A stretch of DNA of 64,000 bases from CAZRAL01 sp964598005 (GTDB taxonomy: Bacteria; Pseudomonadota; Gammaproteobacteria; Burkholderiales; Usitatibacteraceae). The notes beneath the pieces are model-generated. The model searched no databases, was not told the DNA's origin, and was given only the letters and a program-made list of their open reading frames with translations. The first letter of the stretch is position 1. Every line of letters begins with the position of its first letter. Shown here piece by piece: positions 24,069-32,940 of this stretch. Location of the stretch: positions 1 to 64,000 of the forward strand of contig CAZRAL010000004.1 in the NCBI GenBank assembly GCA_964598005.1, given 5' to 3'. The position numbers were made by a program, and so were the translations under genes.

Positions 24069-24281
24069 TTAGCCGTGCAGTGCCTGATGAGTAAGCCAGT
24101 ATGGAACTACCGTAAACAACGCCAGGAAGACCGATACAATCACAACCACTGTGTTCAAGATGAGCTTCCATCCAGCCACGGGATTAAATAAAATCCATAC
24201 GAACAAACCCATCGCAATGCACCGAACGATGGAACTAATGGCTTCCCAGAAATTTGGTTGATACTGCATTTTGCCGTCCAT
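24069..24281 (-). CDS. small two-span membrane protein
   Basis: Protein of 70 residues with two hydrophobic segments (CIAMGLFVWILFNPVAGW and LILNTVVVIVSVFLALFTVVPYW), preceded by AAGGGG. It lies 100 bases upstream of the CAP-domain gene on the same strand. Function is unknown; the size would fit a channel-like or anchoring accessory protein. Confidence 0.6.
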   Translation of the reverse strand: MDGKMQYQPNFWEAISSIVRCIAMGLFVWILFNPVAGWKLILNTVVVIVSVFLALFTVVPYWLTHQALHG

Positions 24282-24348
24282 GTTAGCCCCTTGTTTTTTG
24301 TTAACCTGTTAAATCAGATTAACATGCCCCCCGTGGGGGTGCCAAGAC

Positions 24349-24432
24349 ATGCGGCGTGAATTTTTAGGTTGTCCGGTTCTTCTGCAAGAAGAAATTCGGG
24401 AGATGAGACTTGAAGAGGCTTATGAAGGGTGA
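24349..24432 (+). CDS. possible 27-residue peptide
   Basis: ATG to TGA frame on the strand opposite its neighbours, with GGGGGTG 8 bases upstream. The peptide (MRREFLGCPVLLQEEIREMR and a Glu-rich end) has a natural-looking helical composition. It is the only candidate in the 260-base gap 24282-24542. Confidence 0.25.
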   Translation: MRREFLGCPVLLQEEIREMRLEEAYEG

Positions 24433-24499
24433 AATTTAGGGCGGTTGACGCAGGCTGAAGAGCTTTTCAGGCCCACGTGTCGTGAGCCACTGGTTAGAA

Positions 24500-24526
24500 C
24501 GCAATCGGGCTTATCGCCCGATTGCG
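24500..24526 (-). terminator. stem-loop after the Cys-rich exported gene
   Basis: CGCAATCGGGC, 5-base loop, GCCCGATTGCG: perfect 11-bp stem 17 bases past the stop codon at 24543. The following tract is only TTCT, so it may act as a weak terminator or mRNA stabiliser. Confidence 0.5.
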
Positions 24527-24542
24527 AGCTTCTTAAGATGCT

Positions 24543-25586
24543 TCAATACCAGCTACTATAAACGAGCTTTTGGCATTGCGTCCCGATCCCGCCGGTGGCT
24601 GGTGCTGGACCAGGCCAGAGTGCTTGGGCCGCGGTACTGATGGATACAGCATTAGATTGCGTTCCGATCGGACAGGATAACGTAGAGTCCGCCACATTCC
24701 ATGTGCATGAAACCGTACTTTGCCCCCAATGACTGCAGACTGGTTGCGTGCCGCCCAAGGACACAAAGTTGGTACCGTACTGATCGAGCACTACCGTTAT
24801 GTCAGTGTTTTGGCCCTGTACGGGGGCTTTTGGTTCACAAATAGCCTTGAATGCGTTCCATACTTGCCCCGCAGGACACATTCCGCAAGTTGGGGGAGTG
24901 TTCAAGGGCCCTGTATTAGAGCAGATCCCACCGAATTGACCGGTATTAGGCAGGAAATACTGGTATCCAGCTGCTATGGTGGTGCCAGTCGCACAGGTAA
25001 CGGTTGCGGGTGCCCGGCATTCGCCTGAGCCAATATCGTACAAGGTGCCACCCGGACATACGATAGTACATGCTGTAGGTGAGGGCGGAGCGTTTTCGGT
25101 CACATTTACACATACATTGCTGGACGTAGGCCCCCATGATGAGCTTTTGATCGTATTGCGGCCTTTGATAGCAAAACAGTAATAGCCAGCCATATTAAAT
25201 ACAACACTAACGCTCGGAAATCCAGAGTAGGGGGCCATTAGGTTTGTCCAAACAACCTCATTCGCAGCCGGTGAACAAGCTGAATTAAGCATCACGATAG
25301 CGCTTCCGCCGACATCGAAAGATACGTTGGCCGAACTAATAGAGGGAGTGCAGACGGGCAGCATCGGTGCAGCTGCGCTCAATCGGTTGGCACAACGGGA
25401 GTCGAATAGCTGTACGCAATCGATTGTTGCGGGGCCTTGTGATCGTATCCGCTGGATTTCTAATGGCGACGACGTGATTGGACTGGCAGAGGTCTGTGGA
25501 ATATTGCCCCCAATCTGAGCAAAGGCTGACAGCGATAGTGTAGTTAAAATGCCAGTAAGAAAAATACTAATATGTGATAGGTTCAT
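24543..25586 (-). CDS. exported Cys-rich protein next to pilV
   Basis: Protein of 347 residues with signal peptide (ISIFLTGILTTLSLSAFA) and AAGGGAA ribosome site. The mature part holds about 18 Cys, with motifs such as CTIVCPGG, CGMCPAGQVW and PVCSHWGQSTVSC, suggesting disulfide-stabilised extracellular domains. It follows pilV by 30 bases on the same strand, so it probably belongs to the pilus operon and may be a surface or tip-associated protein. The DsbC-like protein upstream in the operon could assist its folding. No family was recognised. Confidence 0.65.
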   Translation of the reverse strand: MNLSHISIFLTGILTTLSLSAFAQIGGNIPQTSASPITSSPLEIQRIRSQGPATIDCVQLFDSRCANRLSAAAPMLPVCTPSISSANVSFDVGGSAIVMLNSACSPAANEVVWTNLMAPYSGFPSVSVVFNMAGYYCFAIKGRNTIKSSSWGPTSSNVCVNVTENAPPSPTACTIVCPGGTLYDIGSGECRAPATVTCATGTTIAAGYQYFLPNTGQFGGICSNTGPLNTPPTCGMCPAGQVWNAFKAICEPKAPVQGQNTDITVVLDQYGTNFVSLGGTQPVCSHWGQSTVSCTWNVADSTLSCPIGTQSNAVSISTAAQALWPGPAPATGGIGTQCQKLVYSSWY

Positions 25587-25615
25587 AAGAATTCCCTTAA
25601 AATTTAAATGAAGTG

Positions 25616-26956
25616 CTACGGGTAGTAACAGCCGGTTTTGGCAAAGACGGTAGCGCTTGGGATACCTCCGCCTACACCATCCACAATGTTTACGCGCCAG
25701 GTTGCGCCAAAGTCGGTTACATCGCGATTAATAATCTGCGTAGCGGGTACCTTATCGCTCTGCGGAATTAGATAAATGTACGGCTGACCGCTATCAAGAC
25801 AGGCCGGCTTCGTAACCATGGCGCCGTTGATTTGCGGGCTCGACACTGCCGTATCAACAAAATTCGGTAATAGTGCAGCTAGGCGTGCGGTATTTGTCCG
25901 GTCAGTGACATAAGCATTGCGAATCACCGAATCGCCAGATGGGTCAACCTTGAATGCCATGTTGTCCAGGTCATACAACACTCGGGTGCTGATTTCATTC
26001 AAGCGCGAATTGAGATGTGGCTGAACGTAGTAGGAGGGATTTTCACGGCTGTAATAGACTGAGCCATAGAGTGTATTTATTACGGAGCTGGCGGAAGGAC
26101 AAACATAGAAATTTGCATCGTTACGGTCCACAAAACAATTGGCATTGACATTGCCAGACGCGTTTACCGTAGTGGTATTTAATATTCCCGTGTTGGTAAT
26201 CGCGGATGTCACCGTGGTGATGTTGCCGGTCGTTGCATTTACGGTGCTAGCATTGACTGTATTAACGGCATTAATGTTGTTGCCGTTCATATTGATAGCG
26301 GTGTTCATCGTATTTGCTTGCGGATAGCCCGGTACCTCATTCCGATAGAGAAAATCGGCTAAAACCTGGGATCCGTCGAATAGCATGGCCGCTGCAAGGT
26401 GTCCGGCGGTTGCCGCGGTACCGGAGCAACTTTTGGTCACATAATTGGTAAGGTCAATCGTAAAACTGCCGAATGAGCCTTTTGCAGTCAGCGGGGCCGC
26501 AATGTCGGGATCGATTAAGCCACCCTCCGCGCCCAATAAATTCGCAGCACGAACCAGACGCATCCGCTCCATGGTGCGTCCCCCTTCAGTGACAGCGACC
26601 GCTTGAAGCCGATTTGGTGCAGGTTGGAGAATAAGTACGCACGGCGTTTGGTTGTATGCGTTGACGGGTCCCCAGGACGAGGGTAGATAATTTCCTGCCT
26701 TCAAGGTAGTCACATTCAGCACGAAAGGACTGGAGGCAGAGGATCCGGCAATGATGGCGGCAAAATTGTCTTTCATATATCGCTTGGATACGTCAAGGAT
26801 GGTCTTGTGATAGCTTGCGGCTGCCTGATCAACGCGATCATCAAGATACCGTTGGCCAAAGGGCGCAGCGAAAGCGATAGTGGCCGCCAGAATAAAGGCG
26901 CCCATAAGCGCTTCCAGAAGCGTAAAACCCTGTTGGTCGCGACGAAAGGTAAGCAT
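25616..26956 (-). CDS. pilV: PilV minor pilin/adhesin
   Basis: Type IVb prepilin-like protein of 446 residues. The leader ends in Gly before FTLLEALMGAFILAATIAFA, the cleavage and anchor segment. The middle carries an Asn/Thr/Val-rich degenerate repeat (about 205-275: MNTAINMNGNNINAVNTV and relatives), as in R64 PilV before its variable end. The C-terminal domain would contact lipopolysaccharide of the recipient. I see no shufflon repeats around the 3' end, so this copy appears fixed. GGAG lies upstream of the ATG. Confidence 0.88.
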   Translation of the reverse strand: MLTFRRDQQGFTLLEALMGAFILAATIAFAAPFGQRYLDDRVDQAAASYHKTILDVSKRYMKDNFAAIIAGSSASSPFVLNVTTLKAGNYLPSSWGPVNAYNQTPCVLILQPAPNRLQAVAVTEGGRTMERMRLVRAANLLGAEGGLIDPDIAAPLTAKGSFGSFTIDLTNYVTKSCSGTAATAGHLAAAMLFDGSQVLADFLYRNEVPGYPQANTMNTAINMNGNNINAVNTVNASTVNATTGNITTVTSAITNTGILNTTTVNASGNVNANCFVDRNDANFYVCPSASSVINTLYGSVYYSRENPSYYVQPHLNSRLNEISTRVLYDLDNMAFKVDPSGDSVIRNAYVTDRTNTARLAALLPNFVDTAVSSPQINGAMVTKPACLDSGQPYIYLIPQSDKVPATQIINRDVTDFGATWRVNIVDGVGGGIPSATVFAKTGCYYP

Positions 26957-26970
26957 AGTGGTCTATCTCC

Positions 26971-27441
26971 CTATCTGATTTTTGTAGCAATAAAAGGAAG
27001 TCCGGCCGGAATGCCAGCAGAAATTGATGCATCCATGCCAACGCCTGCGCCGGGGTGAATGTAATTCGTTGCGGTCGTCACTCCCAATCCCCAACGACCA
27101 TGAGTTAATTGCGCCAATTCGCCCGCGATTAAATTGGCTTCTAGCTGAGCGCTAATGGCTGTATTGCGGTAACTGCGAGCAATCCCTGATGCCGTAATGT
27201 CATTTGTCCAGCCCATATTTTGAAACCATGTTGGTAGTCCCAAAGCGCTCTCGCTAACGTTACCAATCGCGGCAGGATTTTGGGTTGCATAATTCACCAC
27301 CGTTTGGTGATAAACCATAAGGTTGGTGGCATAGACATTGATACGTATCTTCTCTGTATCAGGCCCGGCTATGCGTGTCGCTTCCACGCCGAGCAATACG
27401 ATTGTCAGAATGGATAATGTAATTCCCCAATAGGCGAGCAT
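26971..27441 (-). CDS. pilM: PilM-like pilus protein
   Basis: Protein of 156 residues with an N-terminal hydrophobic segment (YWGITLSILTIVLLGVEA) and a periplasmic domain (VYHQTVVNYATQNPAAIGNVSE, GIARSY). It matches the size and pattern of R64 PilM, needed for thin pilus formation with unknown mechanism. It lies between pilS and pilV, whereas in R64 pilM is near the operon start. A paralogue is at 21086. Confidence 0.65.
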   Translation of the reverse strand: MLAYWGITLSILTIVLLGVEATRIAGPDTEKIRINVYATNLMVYHQTVVNYATQNPAAIGNVSESALGLPTWFQNMGWTNDITASGIARSYRNTAISAQLEANLIAGELAQLTHGRWGLGVTTATNYIHPGAGVGMDASISAGIPAGLPFIATKIR

Positions 27442-27471
27442 GATGTTTTACCCGTTTATTCGATTTAAAAA

Positions 27472-27499
27472 ACAAGGGGGCGGATATCCGCCCCCTTGT
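27472..27499 (-). terminator. strong hairpin after pilS
   Basis: Perfect palindrome with 14-bp arms (ACAAGGGGGCGGAT and its complement) followed on the minus strand by TTTTTT. It would stop most transcripts after the major pilin and let a minority reach pilM and pilV. Confidence 0.9.
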
Positions 27500-27529
27500 C
27501 TCCCAGTTTCTCTACTATGACCGATTACA

Positions 27530-28057
27530 TCAGGCCTTCGAGGTCAACAAAATGGTGTTGCTTGTATTTGAGCAATCAATTGCAGCTGTATTGGGATCGA
27601 CAGGAACGGTACGATCCGCAGCTGCACCAACTTTGACTGTTGCCCAAGTCTTTGAAAGCTTTGTTACCACGCTCGAACAAACTTCATCGGGCAACCCTAC
27701 CTCGGAATATGTAAAATATGTGTTGAATCCCGTTAAAACTACAGCGCCGTTATATTGATTTGTAACCGTGGCATTGTTTCCAGCAATGACGACTTTGTAA
27801 CGAGGGTCAACAAATCCCTTGTTTTTGGCAACGACAAAATTCAGATTTCCTACGCCATATAAAGAGTCTGTTCCAAAAGTGTCTCGGGCTTTTTCCGATA
27901 GCACTTGAAGTCCTGACGACAGCGTGTTTATGGCGCTTTGTGTGTCCAAAAATGATTTGAAGCGTAAAGATGCTGCAATCAAGGCACCTATAACCAGGGC
28001 CACGATTAACGATTCGAGAAGAGTAAAACCTTTTGATTTTTTCAGACCGATCTGCAT
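27530..28057 (-). CDS. pilS: PilS major type IVb prepilin
   Basis: Structural subunit of the thin pilus, 175 residues. Leader MQIGLKKSKG is cut before FTLLESLIVALVIGALIAASL, the assembly helix. The C-terminal part has a Cys pair (VCSSVV and IDCSNTS) that would form the D-region disulfide. The ATG at 28057 has GGAG at the right distance; a longer frame would run into the promoter. Two copies of the shared AT-rich motif lie upstream and a strong terminator follows, consistent with high separate expression. Confidence 0.93.
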   Translation of the reverse strand: MQIGLKKSKGFTLLESLIVALVIGALIAASLRFKSFLDTQSAINTLSSGLQVLSEKARDTFGTDSLYGVGNLNFVVAKNKGFVDPRYKVVIAGNNATVTNQYNGAVVLTGFNTYFTYSEVGLPDEVCSSVVTKLSKTWATVKVGAAADRTVPVDPNTAAIDCSNTSNTILLTSKA

Positions 28058-28092
28058 ATAAATCTCCTTAATAAATTTAATACGCTTATAAG

Positions 28093-28108
28093 TTATAACA
28101 TAATCATA
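28093..28108 (+). promoter_or_regulatory. AT-rich promoter motif upstream of pilS, proximal
   Basis: TTATAACATAATCATA, 36 bases before the pilS start. It matches the motif at 10045, 19313, 28177, 40169 and 49619 in the ATAAYCATA end. Confidence 0.5.
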
Positions 28109-28176
28109 CAAATAACAAAATAAAACAATAAATAAATTACTTATCCATTATATCACCTACAATATTTGATTATTTA

Positions 28177-28192
28177 ATATAACATAATCGTA
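28177..28192 (+). promoter_or_regulatory. AT-rich promoter motif upstream of pilS, distal
   Basis: ATATAACATAATCGTA, 84 bases (eight helical turns) from the proximal copy, in the pilR-pilS gap. Confidence 0.5.
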
Positions 28193-28212
28193 ATAATGAC
28201 AACGCAAAATTT

Positions 28213-29313
28213 TTAGTTGAGCGAAGCGGCGCTTAGAGCGATTTCCATGAGCGCCATGACAGACAACAAGGCCAACATACCAACAATAAGCACACCAAAG
28301 ACAAAAATAAAAGCTGCCGCTCCCTCGATTTTCTCGACGCCGCGCTCGGACCAATCATTCGCAATACTCTCCAGCGTCTCTGATAAAGAGGGTCTAGTCG
28401 AAGCAATCACTATTCGGTCAATAATCTTGGGATCAGGAAAGTTGTGTCCTGTTGTATCCAATGCTTCGCCCAGATTGTCCCCCGCTCTTAAGCGCGAATT
28501 AATAGCCCGAATTCGGGACTTCGTGTAGCGGCAAACTGTATCGGACATCATTGCCAATGCCGCCATTTGGGGCACCCCAGTTTTTACCATCGCCGACAGA
28601 CCAAATAGAAATCCAGTTCCTTCCCAAAATCTGAATAAAGAGTAGGGTGGGAATCTATCCAATTTGGAACGGACCTTATTACCGCTCCAATAAGGCATCG
28701 AATAGACAATCGCAAGCGGTATTGTTATGACAACGGGCGGGATGAATAACCAATTGTCACGCACAAAATCGCTGGCATTGATAAGAAATTTTGCGCCAGC
28801 CGTCAGTTTTTCCGGGGCAATTGAAATGGATATTTGTGGAACAACTACATGGCTCATTGCATAGAGAAAACCTAAAAATCCAGTTATCAGAAATATCGGA
28901 TAAATACCAGCCTTTACCATTGCAGCCATCATCTTGCGTCGCGAGCGAAGTCGGTAAATTAGGATATCGAAAATCATCGAAAGCGATTCCGAACTACGTT
29001 CCGCTGAAACGATAAGCACACGTTCCATCGGTGGCATCCAGTCGGTAAGCGCATTGCCAAACCCCTTGCCCTCAGACAGGGACTGTGACCATTCGCGAAG
29101 CGCAAAAGGTAGCGCCTCCTGCGCGAGTTTTCGTGGATCACGCCCGCGCCGTTTTATCAATGAGGCGTAAATGGTGTCGATGGCGGTTTTGATGGGTAAG
29201 CCATCGTTTACCATATCGCGCAGACTTTCGTAGACATCCATGCGCTTTTCTACGCCAAATTGAAATCTTGCAATACGCCGCTGTAACTTGTATGCAAAGG
29301 AGTTCTTTTTCAA
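28213..29313 (-). CDS. pilR: PilR inner-membrane platform protein (GspF/PilC family)
   Basis: Polytopic protein of 366 residues that couples the PilQ ATPase to pilin assembly. It has two GspF-type cytoplasmic helical domains (about 25-130 and 215-320) and hydrophobic segments near 140-165, 195-215 and 335-360. The start is TTG, overlapping the pilQ stop (TTGA) with GAGGAG upstream, so translation depends on pilQ. Length and order match R64 PilR. Confidence 0.92.
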   Translation of the reverse strand: MKKNSFAYKLQRRIARFQFGVEKRMDVYESLRDMVNDGLPIKTAIDTIYASLIKRRGRDPRKLAQEALPFALREWSQSLSEGKGFGNALTDWMPPMERVLIVSAERSSESLSMIFDILIYRLRSRRKMMAAMVKAGIYPIFLITGFLGFLYAMSHVVVPQISISIAPEKLTAGAKFLINASDFVRDNWLFIPPVVITIPLAIVYSMPYWSGNKVRSKLDRFPPYSLFRFWEGTGFLFGLSAMVKTGVPQMAALAMMSDTVCRYTKSRIRAINSRLRAGDNLGEALDTTGHNFPDPKIIDRIVIASTRPSLSETLESIANDWSERGVEKIEGAAAFIFVFGVLIVGMLALLSVMALMEIALSAASLN

Positions 29314-30905
29314 GTCTGCTCCTCGAGAACCGGGGCGACATTAATTTCGTCCCAATTAATGGTGCCTAGACCGCTATCCAGGCAGCCAACAACAGCTTCG
29401 GCATCAAATGGGCACACCACACCCTGCTTTACCCGAATAATCGCGGATTGAAGCATCGAAAAATTGCCACGCTCACGCCAGATACGCTCGGCAGTATGCA
29501 ATTTATCTTGAGATAATAAATAAGCAATGGTTGCGTCCATCTCGACAATTTCGGCGACGGCCAATCTTCCTGCCGATCCTCGTCCCCGACACTCCCTGCA
29601 TCCAGGCCCACGGAAACGTATCTGTAATCGATCAGTCTCGGAAAAGATATGCGATGTTGTATCAAATAAGCGTTCGATACGTGCCACACCATATTTTTCC
29701 AGTGCGGCATTTGCCTCCAACGAGCAGTGCGGGCATACCTTGCGTACGAGCCGCTGGGCAGCGATACCGGCCAATACATTGTGGTCATAAAGATTGTTGA
29801 CCTTGACGCCCATACCTGCCAAACGCGGCAAGGTCTCAAATGCGCTATTAGCGTGTGTAGTCGAGAATACAAAATGACCTGTCATTGCGGCCTGAACGGT
29901 CAACTCAGAAGAAGGTAAATCACGCATCTCGGAAATCATCATCACGTCAGGATCAACACGCAATGCAGCACGGATAAACGCGCGAAATGCAGTGTTGCGA
30001 TCCTCATCGCCCACTGAAGTTACGGACGATTGAATGGCGCCTGGCACATCAAGCTCGGTGGGATCTTCAATCATCACTATGTTCTTGGTACCCGCTGCAC
30101 GTGTAATAAGCTGCTTAAGGCCCACTTGCAATGTTGTGGTTTTTCCGGAGCCGGTAGGACCGCTGATGAGTAAGATGCCATGCGGTCGTGATGCGATCCG
30201 ATGAAATATTTCCTTCTGCTTCTCAAAGTAACCGAGACTATCAAGGTCCGTGGCCTCCGAAAACTCACGGAAGAATTGCCGCATTACCAACACATTGCCG
30301 TCGTTCTTCGGTAAGGTGCCAACCCGGATTGAACTAATTTCATTGGGCAAGTTGACCTTCGTCCGAATTAGCGCATCCTGCGGCGATGCTGGAGTGTAAT
30401 TGGTACCCGATACGTCTGTCATCGAGTGAAAAATCGTTTGCGATAATGTAATACCCCATTCCCGCGAGGCTTGTTGGACTGGATTTGGACTGAGGTCGCC
30501 GTCAATCCGGTAGTAAATTTCAGTAGATTTTTCCGAAACTCGTAAATGAATATCGGACGCACCTTCAGCTACCGCATTGCGAATTAAGCGCAGTGCCTCG
30601 CCTTGCATCGTTGAGAGCTGTTCTTCAGTAATCACCCCACTGCGGCTGCGGCGCGCCATGGTGTTACCGTAGGCAGCGGCGAGTTGCTCTGCGGTAACTT
30701 CTTGGACCATATAACGGCGCTTTCCGTCGCGTAAGCGCGCTATAAATGACTCCACATAAGGATGCTTCAATTGCCCTTGCATTACGAGCAGTTTTCCGTC
30801 AGAAAGAAAGCAAAGGTAACCGCGTTCTTGCTCTGTCAGCGGAAACTCAGAACCCAAATCAGTCAGAACAATTGGGATTGCATGATCAATAACTACTGAG
30901 GCCAT
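29310..30905 (-). CDS. pilQ: PilQ pilus assembly ATPase (GspE family)
   Basis: Hexameric ATPase of 531 residues powering thin pilus extension. Walker A is GPTGSGKTT near residue 250, Walker B is DVMMISEMRD, with a His box (FSTTHANSAF) and the GspE-type zinc tetracysteine split as CPHC and CREC near the C-terminus. It is followed by pilR with a 4-base overlap. The ribosome site is weak and the start follows the pilP stop by 20 bases, suggesting coupled translation. Confidence 0.95.
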   Translation of the reverse strand: MASVVIDHAIPIVLTDLGSEFPLTEQERGYLCFLSDGKLLVMQGQLKHPYVESFIARLRDGKRRYMVQEVTAEQLAAAYGNTMARRSRSGVITEEQLSTMQGEALRLIRNAVAEGASDIHLRVSEKSTEIYYRIDGDLSPNPVQQASREWGITLSQTIFHSMTDVSGTNYTPASPQDALIRTKVNLPNEISSIRVGTLPKNDGNVLVMRQFFREFSEATDLDSLGYFEKQKEIFHRIASRPHGILLISGPTGSGKTTTLQVGLKQLITRAAGTKNIVMIEDPTELDVPGAIQSSVTSVGDEDRNTAFRAFIRAALRVDPDVMMISEMRDLPSSELTVQAAMTGHFVFSTTHANSAFETLPRLAGMGVKVNNLYDHNVLAGIAAQRLVRKVCPHCSLEANAALEKYGVARIERLFDTTSHIFSETDRLQIRFRGPGCRECRGRGSAGRLAVAEIVEMDATIAYLLSQDKLHTAERIWRERGNFSMLQSAIIRVKQGVVCPFDAEAVVGCLDSGLGTINWDEINVAPVLEEQT

Positions 30906-30925
30906 GTAGTTGAACTTTAATAATT

Positions 30926-31636
30926 TTATCGAGTTGTTGGGATAGGGGCGCTGGTCTGTGGTCCAGCTGTCGTGCGAGGAACGGCATTCGAGCTTCGACC
31001 CTGAATGGGGCCGGCGGAATCTACCGGCACAGGATATTCGGCAGCACGTGCAAATGAGGCATCCGGTGATCCACCACTTGTCCCTCCTGTCGACGATGAT
31101 GCAAGCATCATGGGTAACGTGGTCTCTCGTCCACCTTCTCGAATAACAACTTTAGAAGGTGTGATACCAACTACCCATTGCCCGCTGGGAAGTCTATCGC
31201 CAGTGCGGACGTGAAGCGAGGACCCGCCTACAAATACCAGACGTGCAATCAGGTTCCTGTCGATACCTTCGATCGATGTCACGATTGGCAAACCTATTTT
31301 TGTCTGATTACCGGTTAACAAGCGGAATCGTTCAAGATCCGCTCGTTTTTTTTCGACGCTTTCTTGCACCTCTAAAAGCTTTAGCGCTCCGGTCAGCCGC
31401 GCAACTTCAACAGCTTCTCGATCAGTTTCGTCCAGCGATTTTGGAATGACCGGAATCGTTGCTTTTGGGGTTAACGAAGCAGGTAATGTCGTAGTTGCCG
31501 CAATCGGTGGTGACGTGAGAGGTGAAGGCGTAGCGGTTGATGCAGCCGAAGTCGACAATTGCGGCGCTGGTTGTTGTGCATTAACAGCAACCACAGCGAG
31601 TCCGAACAAAACAGGGACGAGTTTATTTTTCTGCAT
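30926..31636 (-). CDS. pilP: PilP pilus biogenesis protein
   Basis: Protein of 236 residues with a signal peptide (KLVPVLFGLAVVAVNA), a Pro/Thr/Ala linker, a short coiled coil (about 80-110) and a C-terminal PilP beta domain (RLVFVGGSSLHVRTGDRLPSGQWVVGITPSKVVI). It is thought to link the inner-membrane PilO/PilR complex with the PilN secretin. The ATG at 31636 has AAGGAG upstream and overlaps pilO by 14 bases. Confidence 0.85.
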   Translation of the reverse strand: MQKNKLVPVLFGLAVVAVNAQQPAPQLSTSAASTATPSPLTSPPIAATTTLPASLTPKATIPVIPKSLDETDREAVEVARLTGALKLLEVQESVEKKRADLERFRLLTGNQTKIGLPIVTSIEGIDRNLIARLVFVGGSSLHVRTGDRLPSGQWVVGITPSKVVIREGGRETTLPMMLASSSTGGTSGGSPDASFARAAEYPVPVDSAGPIQGRSSNAVPRTTAGPQTSAPIPTTR

Positions 31637-32939
31637 AGACTTCTCCTTCAATAAGATAGGTGGGTAATGCGGTGCCGCGCCCGTTTACTGCAATCCGCTT
31701 CACCCGAAGTGCTGGCATATCGAGTAGCGGTAACATCGATTTGGGCGGTAGCCGTGTGTTGACCGCAAACGCGAGTGTTCTCCAGTTTTGGATGATCGGA
31801 GGTTCGTCCTTTTTCGGCGGAGGCGGCGGAGGTATTTCATTTAGGGCCACCGGTTCGGTGATACCCATTAACGTGGTGCGCTGAAAGCGACCGTTAAGAA
31901 TCATTACTGCTTCCTGGAATTGTGGGCCATGCTCCTCAATCGGCGTAGCATTGGTATCGAGTGGTACCGACAACGCGCCTATCTGCCCATCGATGCCGAC
32001 TACAACCTGCGGAGATAGCGCTAAAATCAGATCTACGGGCAAACTTACAGGTGCCTTATAGTAGCTGGCAGATGCTTGACCATTGGCGCAAGATACGCCA
32101 TCGCGTTCCCATCCGCCAATGGTCAAGGGCAGATTGTGCATCGCACGCTGACATCCCAGCATCATCGCTGCCAATGGCATCGCGGTAGTCGTGGGATGCG
32201 GCAAAATAATCGGTTCTATTTTTTTCGGTAATAGATTGGTTTGCTCGGCTAATTTGCGTGCAGTTTCTTCGGCCGTGCGCCTGGTCTGCTCGATCAAGGC
32301 GATTTTTTTCTTTTCGGCTTTTTGATAAAAATCGTAGACAACAAAAGCTGAAATTCCGATAATCAAAAAAATGGCCGCGGCAATTTTGCTGGTATGTGTG
32401 CGCTCTTTCGCAGGCTTTAACTTTGTATCGGCATCAAATTTACTTTCACCTATAAGCACATCGAGCGTAACCACATCCGCATCCGCGATACTCCATGAGG
32501 TTGGGGCAAACTTGCGCTGCCAGCCCGCATTCGCGTCGGCGATCATCGCCTGCATCTTCTGGCGAATTTCTTCCTCGGGGCCAACCAAATCGCCTTCGGA
32601 CAGAATTCGATTATCACGAATGGCGATTAATGAAAACACTCCTTTCCCCACCTCGATTGCCGCAATCCAGGAGTCTGGGTAGCTGTTACGGGCGCCACCT
32701 ATTTGTACCAGTGCTGCAAGGCTGTAGTACGTAGCCCCAAAGATCCCACCCATGCCGTCTGGCGCATCGCAGAACCCGCCTTGTAGGAACCATCCCGATT
32801 GCAGCACATACGCTGTTTTTTCCATTTCCAGCGCACGGGCAATGATGTCTGATTCATCAGCTTCTTCTTTTGGCAGCGATTGCCAGAGCAGCCCGGCAAC
32901 GAGTTTGCCGCGCGGATGCGAAATAACTGTGGCCATCAT
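31623..32939 (-). CDS. pilO: PilO pilus biogenesis protein
   Basis: Bitopic inner-membrane protein of 438 residues: an N-terminal cytoplasmic domain (1-185), one membrane helix (IAAAIFLIIGISAFVVYDF near 187-205), a coiled coil (KKKIALIEQTRRTAEETARKL) and a periplasmic domain with a Pro run before the end. This matches R64 PilO. The ATG follows the pilN stop within TAATATG. It probably aligns the assembly platform under the secretin. Confidence 0.85.
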   Translation of the reverse strand: MMATVISHPRGKLVAGLLWQSLPKEEADESDIIARALEMEKTAYVLQSGWFLQGGFCDAPDGMGGIFGATYYSLAALVQIGGARNSYPDSWIAAIEVGKGVFSLIAIRDNRILSEGDLVGPEEEIRQKMQAMIADANAGWQRKFAPTSWSIADADVVTLDVLIGESKFDADTKLKPAKERTHTSKIAAAIFLIIGISAFVVYDFYQKAEKKKIALIEQTRRTAEETARKLAEQTNLLPKKIEPIILPHPTTTAMPLAAMMLGCQRAMHNLPLTIGGWERDGVSCANGQASASYYKAPVSLPVDLILALSPQVVVGIDGQIGALSVPLDTNATPIEEHGPQFQEAVMILNGRFQRTTLMGITEPVALNEIPPPPPPKKDEPPIIQNWRTLAFAVNTRLPPKSMLPLLDMPALRVKRIAVNGRGTALPTYLIEGEVYAEK

Positions 32940-32940
32940 A

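Noticed and set aside
24543..26956. Shufflon at the 3' end of pilV
   Set aside because: No set of short inverted crossover repeats and no alternative pilV C-terminal segments were seen; the frame ends in a single fixed tail.
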